Of a stretch of 17,205 bases of DNA, positions 1 to 6,635 are shown piece after piece. Every line of letters starts with the position of its first letter. Position 1 is the first letter of the stretch. The stretch comes from Promicromonosporaceae bacterium. GTDB lineage: Bacteria > Actinomycetota > Actinomycetes > Actinomycetales > Cellulomonadaceae. Below the pieces are notes generated by a model that saw nothing but the letters and a program-made list of their open reading frames with translations, was not told the origin of the DNA and ran no database searches. The stretch covers positions 1-17,205 of the forward strand of contig WQZL01000032.1 of the NCBI GenBank assembly GCA_009780755.1. Direction: 5' to 3'. The position numbers and the translations under genes are program-made.

Positions 1-368
1 CGGAGGCGTTGGGGGCTATGGCCGCCTTCGAGCGGGCGACGCTGAACTGGCTCGCCCCCTATGACGCCATCATCTTGCCCGCCCTCAACACGGCGCCGCC
101 ACCGCTCGGTTGGTTCGATGCGGAAGACCCGGAGCGTAACTTCGAGCAGCAGTACAACTTCACGCCGTACACGGGGATGAGTAATGTGGCGGGCCTGCCC
201 GCGATCACCGTGCCCATCATCTGGACGGAACCGACGGGGACGGCCCCGGCTGGCCTGCCGATGGGCATTCAACTCGTGGGTCACCCCGGTGGCGAACACA
301 CCCTCTTGGCTCTCGCCGCCCAGCTAGAGCAGACCCTCAACTGGCCAGCCCGTCGCCCGCCCTGCTAG
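1..368 (+). CDS. Amidase signature family protein, C-terminal fragment
   Basis: This is the last roughly 122 codons of a gene whose start lies before the window; the reading frame is open from base 3 to the TAG at 366-368. The fragment has the C-terminal pattern of amidase-signature hydrolases: a segment naming aspartate, leucine and proline (YDAIILPAL), then the NVAGLPAITVP stretch, then a LPMGIQLVG motif, then a closing helix of about 20 residues. Such enzymes hydrolyse amide bonds with a Ser-Ser-Lys triad, but the triad would lie upstream and cannot be checked here. The substrate cannot be inferred. The 3' end overlaps the 3' end of the convergent menG gene by 32 bases. Confidence 0.8.
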   Translation, partial: EALGAMAAFERATLNWLAPYDAIILPALNTAPPPLGWFDAEDPERNFEQQYNFTPYTGMSNVAGLPAITVPIIWTEPTGTAPAGLPMGIQLVGHPGGEHTLLALAAQLEQTLNWPARRPPC

Positions 369-1047
369 CGCGGTGGAGGGCGACGATGCCGCCGGTGAGG
401 TTGCGGTAGGCGACTTGGCACCAACCTGTGGCCTGTATCTGCGCGGCCAGAGCAAGCTGATTGGGCCAGGCGCGGATGGACTCGGCCAGGTAGTCGTATG
501 AGCCGCGATCACGGGTGACCGCGCCAGCCGCCACGGGCAGTGCCCGCAGCAGGCAGTCGCGGTATGCCACGCGTAGCGGCGCCCAGGTCGGGGTCGAGAA
601 CTCACACACCAGCAGCCGCCCGCCGGGCCGGGTCACCCGCAGCATCTCGCGCAGCGCCGCCGATGTATCCGCGACGTTGCGCAGACCAAAGCTGATGGTC
701 ACCGCGTCGAAGGTGCCGTCGGCAAAGGGAAGCGCGGTGGCATCGCCTAGTGTGAACGGCAGGTCGGGTCGCCGCCGCTTGCCCTCGGCGATCATCCCCG
801 GGGAGATATCGCACGGCACGACGTGAGCGCCCGCCGCCGCTATCGGTGTGGTGCTGGTGCCGGTACCGGCCGCAACATCGAGTACCTGTTCACCCGGCTG
901 CGGAGCCAGCGCTGCGATTACCGCCCGTCGCCACCGTCGATCCTGGCCCAAGGAAGCCAAGCTATTGACGAGGTCATACCGTCGGGCGATGCCATCAAAC
1001 ATCGCCGCCACCTCGCCGGGCTGCTTACTCAACGTCGCACGCACCAT
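337..1047 (-). CDS. menG: Demethylmenaquinone methyltransferase MenG (UbiE family)
   Basis: A 236-residue SAM-dependent methyltransferase that performs the last step of menaquinone synthesis, C-methylation of demethylmenaquinone. Family marks are visible in order: FDGIARRYDLVNSLASLG with WRR near residues 17-41 (the UbiE/MenG N-terminal signature), SAM-binding motif I VLDVAAGTGT at 55-64, CDISPGM at 79-85, GDATALPFADGTFDAVTISFG at 101-121, the RVTRPGGRLLVCEFSTP signature at 137-153, and a late YDYLAESIRAWP segment at 184-195. The length matches the family. I chose the ATG at 1047 because the family N-terminus begins a few residues later; the frame stays open upstream to 1692, but that part is antisense to menF and looks unlike the family. 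A GGGAG lies about 9 bases upstream, and the same bases (GAGAAT, 6 bases before ATG) could be a -10 box. The gene diverges from menF. Confidence 0.93.
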   Translation of the reverse strand: MVRATLSKQPGEVAAMFDGIARRYDLVNSLASLGQDRRWRRAVIAALAPQPGEQVLDVAAGTGTSTTPIAAAGAHVVPCDISPGMIAEGKRRRPDLPFTLGDATALPFADGTFDAVTISFGLRNVADTSAALREMLRVTRPGGRLLVCEFSTPTWAPLRVAYRDCLLRALPVAAGAVTRDRGSYDYLAESIRAWPNQLALAAQIQATGWCQVAYRNLTGGIVALHRASRAGDGLAS

Positions 1048-1127
1048 GCCCCCATTCTCCCAGCCGCGGCAGCTCGGAGCGAGCGAAATCGCCCCGAACC
1101 GCCGAAGGCGATGAGGATGTACCCAGA

Positions 1128-1133
1128 TAGGCT
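1128..1133 (+). promoter_or_regulatory. Candidate -10 box of menF (leaderless start)
   Basis: The hexamer TAGGCT fits TAnnnT and ends 8 bases before the ATG at 1142, so a transcript would begin at or next to the start codon. No convincing -35 or Shine-Dalgarno sequence is seen for that ATG. The menG/menF intergenic space is only 94 bases, so both promoters must lie here. Confidence 0.35.
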
Positions 1134-1141
1134 TGGCGCCC

Positions 1142-2440
1142 ATGCCCCGCGTCCCCGAATTGGTTGTTCGTACCCTCGCCGTTGAGCTGGTTGGCGATGG
1201 GGCGAGCGCGCTGATCGATCTGCTGCCGGGCGCGGCGCCGCTGGCTTGGGTACGCGAGGGTGAGGGGATTGTGGGTTGGGGTGAGGCGGCACGTATCGAG
1301 GCGAGGGGGGAAACCCGGTTCGCCGATGCCGAGCAGTGGTGGGTAGCCGTCGCCGCCAAAGCCGACGTGCATGATGAGGTTAACCTGCCCGGCACCGGCC
1401 TGGCGGCCTTCGGCTCGTTTTCGTTTGACCCGGAATCCGCAGCCGGTGGCGTGTTGATCGTGCCGCAGATGATTGTTGGGCGGCAAGGCGGGCGGGCCTG
1501 GGTGACCACCATCGATGCTGCTGAATCCGGCGCGTCATTCACAGGGAACGCTGGATCTAGGTTTGGCGACTCCGTTCGCTTCGCGCAGAATGAGGTAGCG
1601 GCCCCTTCATCACCAGGGGCAGTCACCGAAACGGGCGGCGCGATATCGGCCGACCGCTGGCAAGCGGCGGTGCGCGCGGCCATTGAGCGCATCTACTCCG
1701 GCGCGCTGGATAAGGTGGTGTTGGCCCGTGAGGTTGTAGTCGAGGCCGAGCGGCCCATCGATTCCCGCTGGCCGCTGCGGCGCCTGGCCGTTGAGTATCC
1801 GGCCACTTGGACGTTTAGTGTTGATGGCCTGATTGGGGCGACGCCGGAACTGCTGGTGCGGATGGAGGATGGGCGAGCCTTTTCTCGCGTGTTGGCCGGC
1901 ACCATCCGCCGCGACGCCGCACTCGCGCGGTTGTTGGAATCGCCAAAGGAGCTGCAAGAGCATCGGCTGGCGGTGGAATCGGTTACCGCCGCGCTGGCAC
2001 CGTTCTGTGCCGAGCTATCCGCGCCCGAGCAACCAGCCGTGCTGTCCCTGCCCAACGTAACTCACCTGGCCACGGATGTGACCGGTACTTTGCGGCCAGG
2101 TACCGCCCCCACCTCGCTTGCGTTAGCTGCCGCCCTGCATCCGACGGCGGCGGTCTGCGGTACCCCGACGCTCGTCGCGCTTGGCCTGATTCGCGAGGTC
2201 GAAACCCTGGATCGGGGCCGTTACGCCGGGCCGATTGGTTGGTTGGGCGCAAACGGCGACGGCGAGTGGGGCATTGCCCTGCGCTGCGCGCAGCTTGACC
2301 CGGCCAATCCGCGTCGGGCACGCCTCTACGCGGGCTGCGGCATCATGGCCGCCTCCGACCCCGACGCCGAACTGACCGAATCCGAGGCCAAACTGGCACC
2401 GATGCGCTCAGCGCTCGCAAGCATCCGCGAGTATCGTTAG
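1142..2440 (+). CDS. menF: Isochorismate synthase MenF
   Basis: A 432-residue chorismate-utilising enzyme that converts chorismate to isochorismate, the entry to menaquinone synthesis. The C-terminal half carries the chorismate-binding domain: LDKVVLARE near residues 189-197 with the conserved lysine, GLIGATPELLVR at 229-240, LAGTIRRDAA at 251-260, KELQEHRLAVESV at 269-281, HPTAAVCGTP at 333-342, YAGPIGWLG at 361-369, and the ending GCGIMAASDPDAELTESEAK. The VCGTP and GPIGW motifs are typical of the isochorismate/anthranilate/salicylate synthase superfamily. MenF is favoured over a siderophore or salicylate enzyme because menG lies next door, divergently transcribed. The start is uncertain: a TTG at 1133 would add three residues, but ATG 1142 fits a leaderless promoter better. 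The stop overlaps the stop of the convergent downstream gene by a few bases. Confidence 0.9.
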   Translation: MPRVPELVVRTLAVELVGDGASALIDLLPGAAPLAWVREGEGIVGWGEAARIEARGETRFADAEQWWVAVAAKADVHDEVNLPGTGLAAFGSFSFDPESAAGGVLIVPQMIVGRQGGRAWVTTIDAAESGASFTGNAGSRFGDSVRFAQNEVAAPSSPGAVTETGGAISADRWQAAVRAAIERIYSGALDKVVLAREVVVEAERPIDSRWPLRRLAVEYPATWTFSVDGLIGATPELLVRMEDGRAFSRVLAGTIRRDAALARLLESPKELQEHRLAVESVTAALAPFCAELSAPEQPAVLSLPNVTHLATDVTGTLRPGTAPTSLALAAALHPTAAVCGTPTLVALGLIREVETLDRGRYAGPIGWLGANGDGEWGIALRCAQLDPANPRRARLYAGCGIMAASDPDAELTESEAKLAPMRSALASIREYR

Positions 2441-2949
2441 CCGAAGACGGGCTTGGGCGGGGCGCCAGGTACGAACAGTGGGCGACGGATCGCATTGGCG
2501 TCATCCTCGTCGATGCGCAGCTGCCAGGCGTATGCGGCGCCGGGGGTGATCGGGATTCCGTTGCCGAAATCGATCACTATGCCCACATTTCCGGGAATCG
2601 AGGGGGGCAACGCGGCCATGCGTGGCACCGCCGGACGCTCGATGCGCGCTGGCTGCGAGATGCGGAAGAACTTGGGCGCGGTACCCTCGGCCATAGCCGC
2701 CCCGGCGGGCAGCGGCACCGGCTGACCATCGACATCAAGCAGCGAAATCTCGACGGTAAAGTCCGCCGGGCAGAACAGGGAATCCAGCTCCACCTGCGCC
2801 ACTAGCGCGAACCGGGCCGTCGTGCGCTTGGCCGGATCGAAGCCCAATAGTTGGATGTTTCCCCCCAGGATGTTGGTCTTGCCGCCCACGTTTTGGGCGA
2901 AGTCGGCAAGCTGTAGATTCAAACGGGCATTCTCAGACACGACGCTCAT
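2437..2949 (-). CDS. Conserved hypothetical protein (possible DUF6941-like)
   Basis: A 170-residue soluble protein without a signal peptide or membrane segment. The N-terminal part, NLQLADFAQNVGGKTNILGG at about 10-29 followed by LLGFDP, recalls a widespread family of unknown function (DUF6941, from memory, not searched): cytosolic beta-rich proteins whose start reads roughly ADxAQxxxGKxNxxGG. The rest alternates short hydrophobic strands with prolines (for example FTVEISLLDVDGQPVPLPAG and a RPAVPRMAALPPSIPG linker), consistent with a beta-sandwich. The ATG at 2949 is preceded by a CACACT hexamer 8 bases upstream and no Shine-Dalgarno sequence, so it may be leaderless. The gene diverges from the LytR_C protein and converges on menF with a 4-base overlap. 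Function unknown. Confidence 0.75.
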   Translation of the reverse strand: MSVVSENARLNLQLADFAQNVGGKTNILGGNIQLLGFDPAKRTTARFALVAQVELDSLFCPADFTVEISLLDVDGQPVPLPAGAAMAEGTAPKFFRISQPARIERPAVPRMAALPPSIPGNVGIVIDFGNGIPITPGAAYAWQLRIDEDDANAIRRPLFVPGAPPKPVFG

Positions 2950-2975
2950 GGTTGCTAAGTGTGACAGATGGACGG

Positions 2976-2981
2976 TAGTTT
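2976..2981 (+). promoter_or_regulatory. Candidate -10 box of the LytR_C gene (leaderless start)
   Basis: TAGTTT ends 8 bases before the GTG at 2990. No Shine-Dalgarno sequence precedes that GTG, so the proposed start depends on this leaderless model. Confidence 0.35.
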
Positions 2982-2989
2982 CTCAGCTC

Positions 2990-3655
2990 GTGAGTGCCAT
3001 CCGTCCCAAATCTGCCCGTTCTGTGCGTCGTCGTCGTGAGCGCGAACGGCAAATGGTCGTGTTCGGTGTACTCCTGGTGGCCGTGATTGTTGTGGGCCTC
3101 GGGGCGCTGGCAATGTACCTGGGGGTGATCGAATCGCCGTTCGGGCGCGAGTTCAGCCAACCGCGCGCCGATGCGACCACCACGCCACCTTGCCTGCCGC
3201 GCGCCGGTGGCGACGACCCCCTCAATGACAGTGAGCCATACCCGATTCCCTACTCCGAGATTGACCTGCGCATCCTTAACGCCTCAAATGTTGCGGGATT
3301 GGCCCACGCGAACGCGACCATATTGGAACGGCGCGGCTTTGAGATCTCGGAAATCGGCGATTTCCCTGGCCGTCTTCGGTACACCGAGCTGCGCTTCGGT
3401 GAGCGTGGGATCATCGCCGCCTATACCGTCGCGGCTCAGTTCTCTTCGATTCGCCTGGTGCTTGATGACCGGGAAGTTGAGACCGTGGACCTGGTGCTGG
3501 GTGGCGTATACGAGGAGCCGTTGGCCGAGGATGTCGTCAACCTTTTCCCCAATGTGCCCATGACTAACGCCGACGATTGCCTGCCTGCCAACCGACTAAT
3601 TCCGCTGCCTGGCCCCTCACTTACGGTACTCCCCTCCCCAGAGGCCACGAACTAA
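2990..3655 (+). CDS. Membrane-anchored LytR C-terminal (LytR_C) domain protein
   Basis: About 221 residues. An arginine-rich cytoplasmic head (SVRRRRERER at 11-20) precedes one transmembrane helix at about 23-45, then a proline/threonine-rich extracytoplasmic linker, then a LytR_C domain starting at IDLRILNASNVAGLAHANATILERRGF (about 91-116; written as a motif: RILNASNVAGLA then ERRGF). LytR_C domains occur at the end of LCP wall-polymer ligases and as stand-alone membrane proteins in Actinobacteria; their biochemical role is unsettled. No LCP catalytic domain is present, so it is not a ligase. A conserved pair of cysteines (residues 68 and 197) brackets the domain and could form a disulfide outside the cell. 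The frame is open upstream (ATG 2948), but that ATG overlaps the start codon of the divergent gene; GTG 2990 gives the usual architecture. A wall-associated role is inferred. Confidence 0.8.
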   Translation: MSAIRPKSARSVRRRRERERQMVVFGVLLVAVIVVGLGALAMYLGVIESPFGREFSQPRADATTTPPCLPRAGGDDPLNDSEPYPIPYSEIDLRILNASNVAGLAHANATILERRGFEISEIGDFPGRLRYTELRFGERGIIAAYTVAAQFSSIRLVLDDREVETVDLVLGGVYEEPLAEDVVNLFPNVPMTNADDCLPANRLIPLPGPSLTVLPSPEATN

Positions 3656-3702
3656 ACCAGGCAACGCGGGCCAGGTAACCAAGTTTTACCGTCACCATCT
3701 GG

Positions 3703-3708
3703 CACGAT
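3703..3708 (+). promoter_or_regulatory. Candidate -10 box of first GT87-like gene (leaderless start)
   Basis: CACGAT lies 6 bases before the GTG at 3715. It resembles the GGCACAAT box upstream of tRNA-Gln at 14281-14288 in the same window. The match to TAnnnT is imperfect and no clear -35 is seen. Confidence 0.25.
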
Positions 3709-3714
3709 GGGGCG

Positions 3715-5076
3715 GTGTCTGAAATTAACATTCTCGATGAGGTTGCCGATGATGCTGCCCTCTCCTTCGACACCCGCGGGTTGATCGATAACCTAGAAAG
3801 GTTGCTGCGCCCCTGGTGGTCCATTGCCATCGGCTTCGTGGTGACGCACGCCTGGATTGTGTGGCGAGCCTTTCACTATCGTCCCGAAATCTTCGGCGAT
3901 GTCACCTTATACGAGTGGTGGGCGCGCATTGGCTTCGATCATGGCCGGTGGCCGGTGCTCGATTTTGATTGGGTGTATCCGGCCGGCGCTCTGCTGCCAA
4001 TCACGCTGCCCGCACTCGGAAATGACACGCAGGATGCCTACCAGGCGCGCTGGGTTGTGATGTTGTGCGTGCTTAGTGCCTTGGCCCTGTGGCGGCTGGT
4101 AGTGGCCTCGGAGCGGGGCTGGCTTGCCGCCTGGTGGTACCTAGCGTTCCTGGCAGTGCTTGGTCCGATCTGGATGGGTCGGCTTGAAGGGGTGATCGCC
4201 CCAATCGCGCTGATCGCGCTCGTCGAGGCCCGGCGTCGGCCCGCACTGGCCGTGGCCATTGCCACCTTTGGTGCCTGGATCAAGATTGCCCCCGGTGCAG
4301 TCGTCCTGGCGCTGGCGGCAAGCGCCAGCTGGCTGCGCGATTTTTGCCAAAGTAAATCGACGGCTGATCGAGAGCGCTCTCTAGGTGCCCTGACGATGCG
4401 CGTGCTATTCCCTGGTGTCGCCGTGTCCGTGGCGGTGGTGGGCCTGGCGGTACTCGGCGGGGCGGGGGGGCGAGCGCTGTCCGTTTTCGGGGAACAGCAA
4501 GGACGATCGCTACAGGCCGAATCGGTGGCAGCCACATCATTTAGCCTGGCCAGGCTGGGTGAATCCCCTGGGTTTGAGTTCAACACCGAAATCTTCACCT
4601 TTGAGGTGCCCGGTGGCGTGGCGGGCGCGGTGGCCTCGGCGCTCGACACCGTCTTGATCCTGGCCGTACTCGGGTTAGGCGTGATGATCTTCCTGGCCGC
4701 CCGCCGCCGCCCCGATCTGACGATGGACGTGTTCCTGCTCGGCGCGTACGCGATCACGCTGGCGTTGATCGTGTTCAACAAGGTGGGTTCGCCGCAATTC
4801 ATCGCCTGGATCGGCCCCACCGTCGCTGCGGGCATAGCGCTAGCCAGCCCCACAGCGCGCCGCCTTTGGCACGTTCCAGCCGCCGGACTGCTGGGCATCG
4901 CCCTGCTTACCCACCTGATCTATCCCATCGCCTATGGGGAGTTCATCGGCGGCGAAGCCCGGATGATCTGGGTGGCAGCCGTGCGCAACATTCTGCTCGT
5001 CGCCCTGCTGGGCATCGCCGTCTGGCGCCTAGAGCAGATCACTGTCAACGCCCATAACGCCAACAAGAACCACTAA
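3715..5076 (+). CDS. GT87-like polytopic membrane glycosyltransferase, copy A
   Basis: A 453-residue integral membrane protein with about ten hydrophobic helices after a 35-residue acidic cytoplasmic head. It carries the layout I associate with GT87/DUF2029 mannosyltransferase-like enzymes: an early acidic loop with YEWWARIG (66-73) and WPVLDFDWVYPAGALLP (79-95), RLEGVIAP (156-163), FGAWIKIAPG (185-194), and the late NKVGSPQFIAW (355-365), which matches the family's SPQ-aromatic motif. GT87 enzymes transfer sugars from polyprenyl-phosphate donors on the outer membrane face; donor and acceptor here are unknown. A GTG start is supported by a weak -10 box 6 bases upstream. The next gene is a close paralogue beginning 2 bases after this stop, so the pair is probably one operon. 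Assignment to GT87 is by motif recall, not alignment. Confidence 0.75.
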   Translation: MSEINILDEVADDAALSFDTRGLIDNLERLLRPWWSIAIGFVVTHAWIVWRAFHYRPEIFGDVTLYEWWARIGFDHGRWPVLDFDWVYPAGALLPITLPALGNDTQDAYQARWVVMLCVLSALALWRLVVASERGWLAAWWYLAFLAVLGPIWMGRLEGVIAPIALIALVEARRRPALAVAIATFGAWIKIAPGAVVLALAASASWLRDFCQSKSTADRERSLGALTMRVLFPGVAVSVAVVGLAVLGGAGGRALSVFGEQQGRSLQAESVAATSFSLARLGESPGFEFNTEIFTFEVPGGVAGAVASALDTVLILAVLGLGVMIFLAARRRPDLTMDVFLLGAYAITLALIVFNKVGSPQFIAWIGPTVAAGIALASPTARRLWHVPAAGLLGIALLTHLIYPIAYGEFIGGEARMIWVAAVRNILLVALLGIAVWRLEQITVNAHNANKNH

Positions 5077-5078
5077 AC

Positions 5079-6635
5079 ATGATGCCACCAAAAGAATCTT
5101 CGCTGACCGACGTCGAGATTGAGATTGCTGATCGCATTGCCGATCGCGTTGTTGATCGCCTTACCGACCACCTTGCCGATCACTCCGGTGATGCCCCCAT
5201 CGCCTCGTCCGTTGAGCCACCGGCCGGTTTTGCTGAGATCTCCTCGAACCCGGCAGCAGCCTCGCTGCTGCAAATTCTTAGCTCCGGCAAGGCCATCGCC
5301 GTCGGCTTTATTTTTGTGCATTTGTGGCTGACCTTGCAGGGCATGTCGTTTCGGTGGGGAACCTTCAACTACGTTGATCGGTATGAGGGGTGGGCCAGAC
5401 GAGGTTTGGAGTACGGCTACTGGCCGGTGCTGGATTTCGATTGGGTGTACCCGATTGGCGCGATAGTGCCGCTCACTCTCCCGACGCTGGGTAACTCGAC
5501 GACGGACGCCTACCAGGTGCTTTGGACCGTGTTGGTATATGGGCTGAGCGCTGTGGCCTTGTGGCGCCTGACAGTTTCCTCGCCGCGCGGCTGGGTTGCC
5601 GCCTGGTGGTGGCTGGCCTTCTTGGCGGCCCTCGGCCCGATCTGGGTCACCCGGCTTGAGGGAGTGATCGCCCCGCTGATGCTGGTCGCCTGGGTGGAGA
5701 TCCGCCATCGTCCCGAGTTGGCCGTGGTGCTGGCAACCATTGGCGCCTGGATCAAGATAGTGCCTGGCGTGCTTGTGCTGGCTATGGCCACCTGTGTCGG
5801 GTCGGTTCGGGACGGGTTGCGGCGGATTGTGTTGCCAGGGGCGGTGGTTTCCGCGGTGATCGTAGGTCTGGCGCTGCTGGGCGGGGCAGGCACCCGAGTG
5901 TTTGGCGTCTTCGGGGAACAACACAATCGATCCCTGCAAGTGGAGTCGGTGGCGGCCACTGCGTTTAGCATCGCCCGCCTTTGGAACCCGGACATAAGGT
6001 TCGAGAACAACCCGGCGATAGCGACAATCGAAGTGGTATATCCGACGGTAGAGACGGTGGCCTCGGTGCTGGACGTAGCCCTGATCGTCTCCGTACTGGC
6101 TCTGTTGGCGTTGACTTTCTTTGTTGTTCGTCGGCGTCCGGAGCTAACTATCGACGCGCTGTTGGTTGGCTCGTACGCCGTGATGCTGGCGATGGTCGTG
6201 TTTAACAAGGTTGGCTCGCCGCAGTTCGCCGCCTGGATTGGCCCGCCCGTCGCTGCGGGCCTGGCGCTGGCTGGCCCGCAGGTGCGCCGCCTCTGGCTCG
6301 GTCCGGCAGTCGGCCTGCTGGGGGTCGCGTTGCTGACTCACGCCATTTTCCCTCTCGACTATGTCTCATTCCTAAACGGCCACGTGTGGATGATTACTCT
6401 GGCGGCGGCGCGTAATCTTGGGTATGTCGCGCTGTTGGGTCTGGCCCTCTGGCGGCTGATCCAGATGTGGCGGGTGGGCCTAGAGCGCGGTGATGATCTC
6501 CTCGGTCTTGACCTTGGCATCGCCGAGGAACATGGCGGTATTTTCGCGGAAGAACAGCGGGTTCTCCACCCCGGCGTATCCGGTGGCCAGGGAGCGCTTG
6601 AAGACGACCACCTGGGCGGCCCGCCACACCTCTAG
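5079..6635 (+). CDS. GT87-like polytopic membrane glycosyltransferase, copy B, with antisense C-terminal tail
   Basis: A 518-residue paralogue of the preceding gene. It shares the same landmarks: WPVLDFDWVYPIGA (115-128), TRLEGVIAP (191-199), IGAWIKIVPG (221-230), VFGEQ then RSLQVESVAATAFSIARL (277-301), and FNKVGSPQFAAWIGP (375-389). Two things differ. The N-terminus has a degenerate tetrapeptide repeat rich in ADR(I/V) (residues 17-36) encoded by a 12-base tandem repeat. At the C-terminus, where copy A stops shortly after its last helix, copy B runs on for about 51 residues (468-518) wholly antisense to the 3' end of pntB; this tail is hydrophilic, glycine/histidine-rich and unlike the rest. 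The ATG at 5079 follows the upstream stop by 2 bases without a Shine-Dalgarno sequence, suggesting translational coupling. Sugar specificity is unknown. Confidence 0.75.
   Translation: MMPPKESSLTDVEIEIADRIADRVVDRLTDHLADHSGDAPIASSVEPPAGFAEISSNPAAASLLQILSSGKAIAVGFIFVHLWLTLQGMSFRWGTFNYVDRYEGWARRGLEYGYWPVLDFDWVYPIGAIVPLTLPTLGNSTTDAYQVLWTVLVYGLSAVALWRLTVSSPRGWVAAWWWLAFLAALGPIWVTRLEGVIAPLMLVAWVEIRHRPELAVVLATIGAWIKIVPGVLVLAMATCVGSVRDGLRRIVLPGAVVSAVIVGLALLGGAGTRVFGVFGEQHNRSLQVESVAATAFSIARLWNPDIRFENNPAIATIEVVYPTVETVASVLDVALIVSVLALLALTFFVVRRRPELTIDALLVGSYAVMLAMVVFNKVGSPQFAAWIGPPVAAGLALAGPQVRRLWLGPAVGLLGVALLTHAIFPLDYVSFLNGHVWMITLAAARNLGYVALLGLALWRLIQMWRVGLERGDDLLGLDLGIAEEHGGIFAEEQRVLHPGVSGGQGALEDDHLGGPPHL
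5127..5186 (+). repeat. Five degenerate 12-base tandem repeats encoding a tetrapeptide repeat
   Basis: Units of 12 bases, in frame with copy B of the GT87-like pair, with a core of GATCGC followed by (A/G/C)TT and a variable codon: units start at 5127, 5139, 5151, 5163 and 5175. The first three are nearly identical and the last two have drifted. The encoded peptide alternates ADRI, ADRV, VDRL, TDHL, ADHS, giving an amphipathic, probably helical, segment. Copy A lacks it. Confidence 0.7.

Noticed and set aside
1048..1692. Upstream extension of the menG reading frame
   Set aside because: It is antisense to menF, is proline/alanine-rich, and has no match to the MenG family, whose N-terminus begins just after ATG 1047.
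2822..2989. Upstream extension of the LytR_C reading frame
   Set aside because: It is antisense to the divergent hypothetical gene and adds no membrane or signal sequence; GTG 2990 yields the usual single-TM layout.
4038..4898. Long minus-strand open frame opposite GT87-like copy A
   Set aside because: Its composition (Ser/Thr/Ala/Pro-rich, no motif) is what the antisense of a GC-rich membrane protein gene gives; the plus-strand frame has coherent family motifs.
5127..5186. Tandem repeat as a CRISPR array
   Set aside because: Units are only 12 bases, directly adjacent without spacers, and maintain the reading frame of the membrane protein gene.
5204..5240. A GTTGAGCC word in GT87-like copy B as a fourth dispersed-repeat copy
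   Set aside because: Only eight bases match; the TGTCGAAACC half is absent.
5073..5939. Long minus-strand open frame opposite GT87-like copy B
   Set aside because: It is His/Gln/Pro-rich without domains and is fully explained as a shadow of the plus-strand gene.
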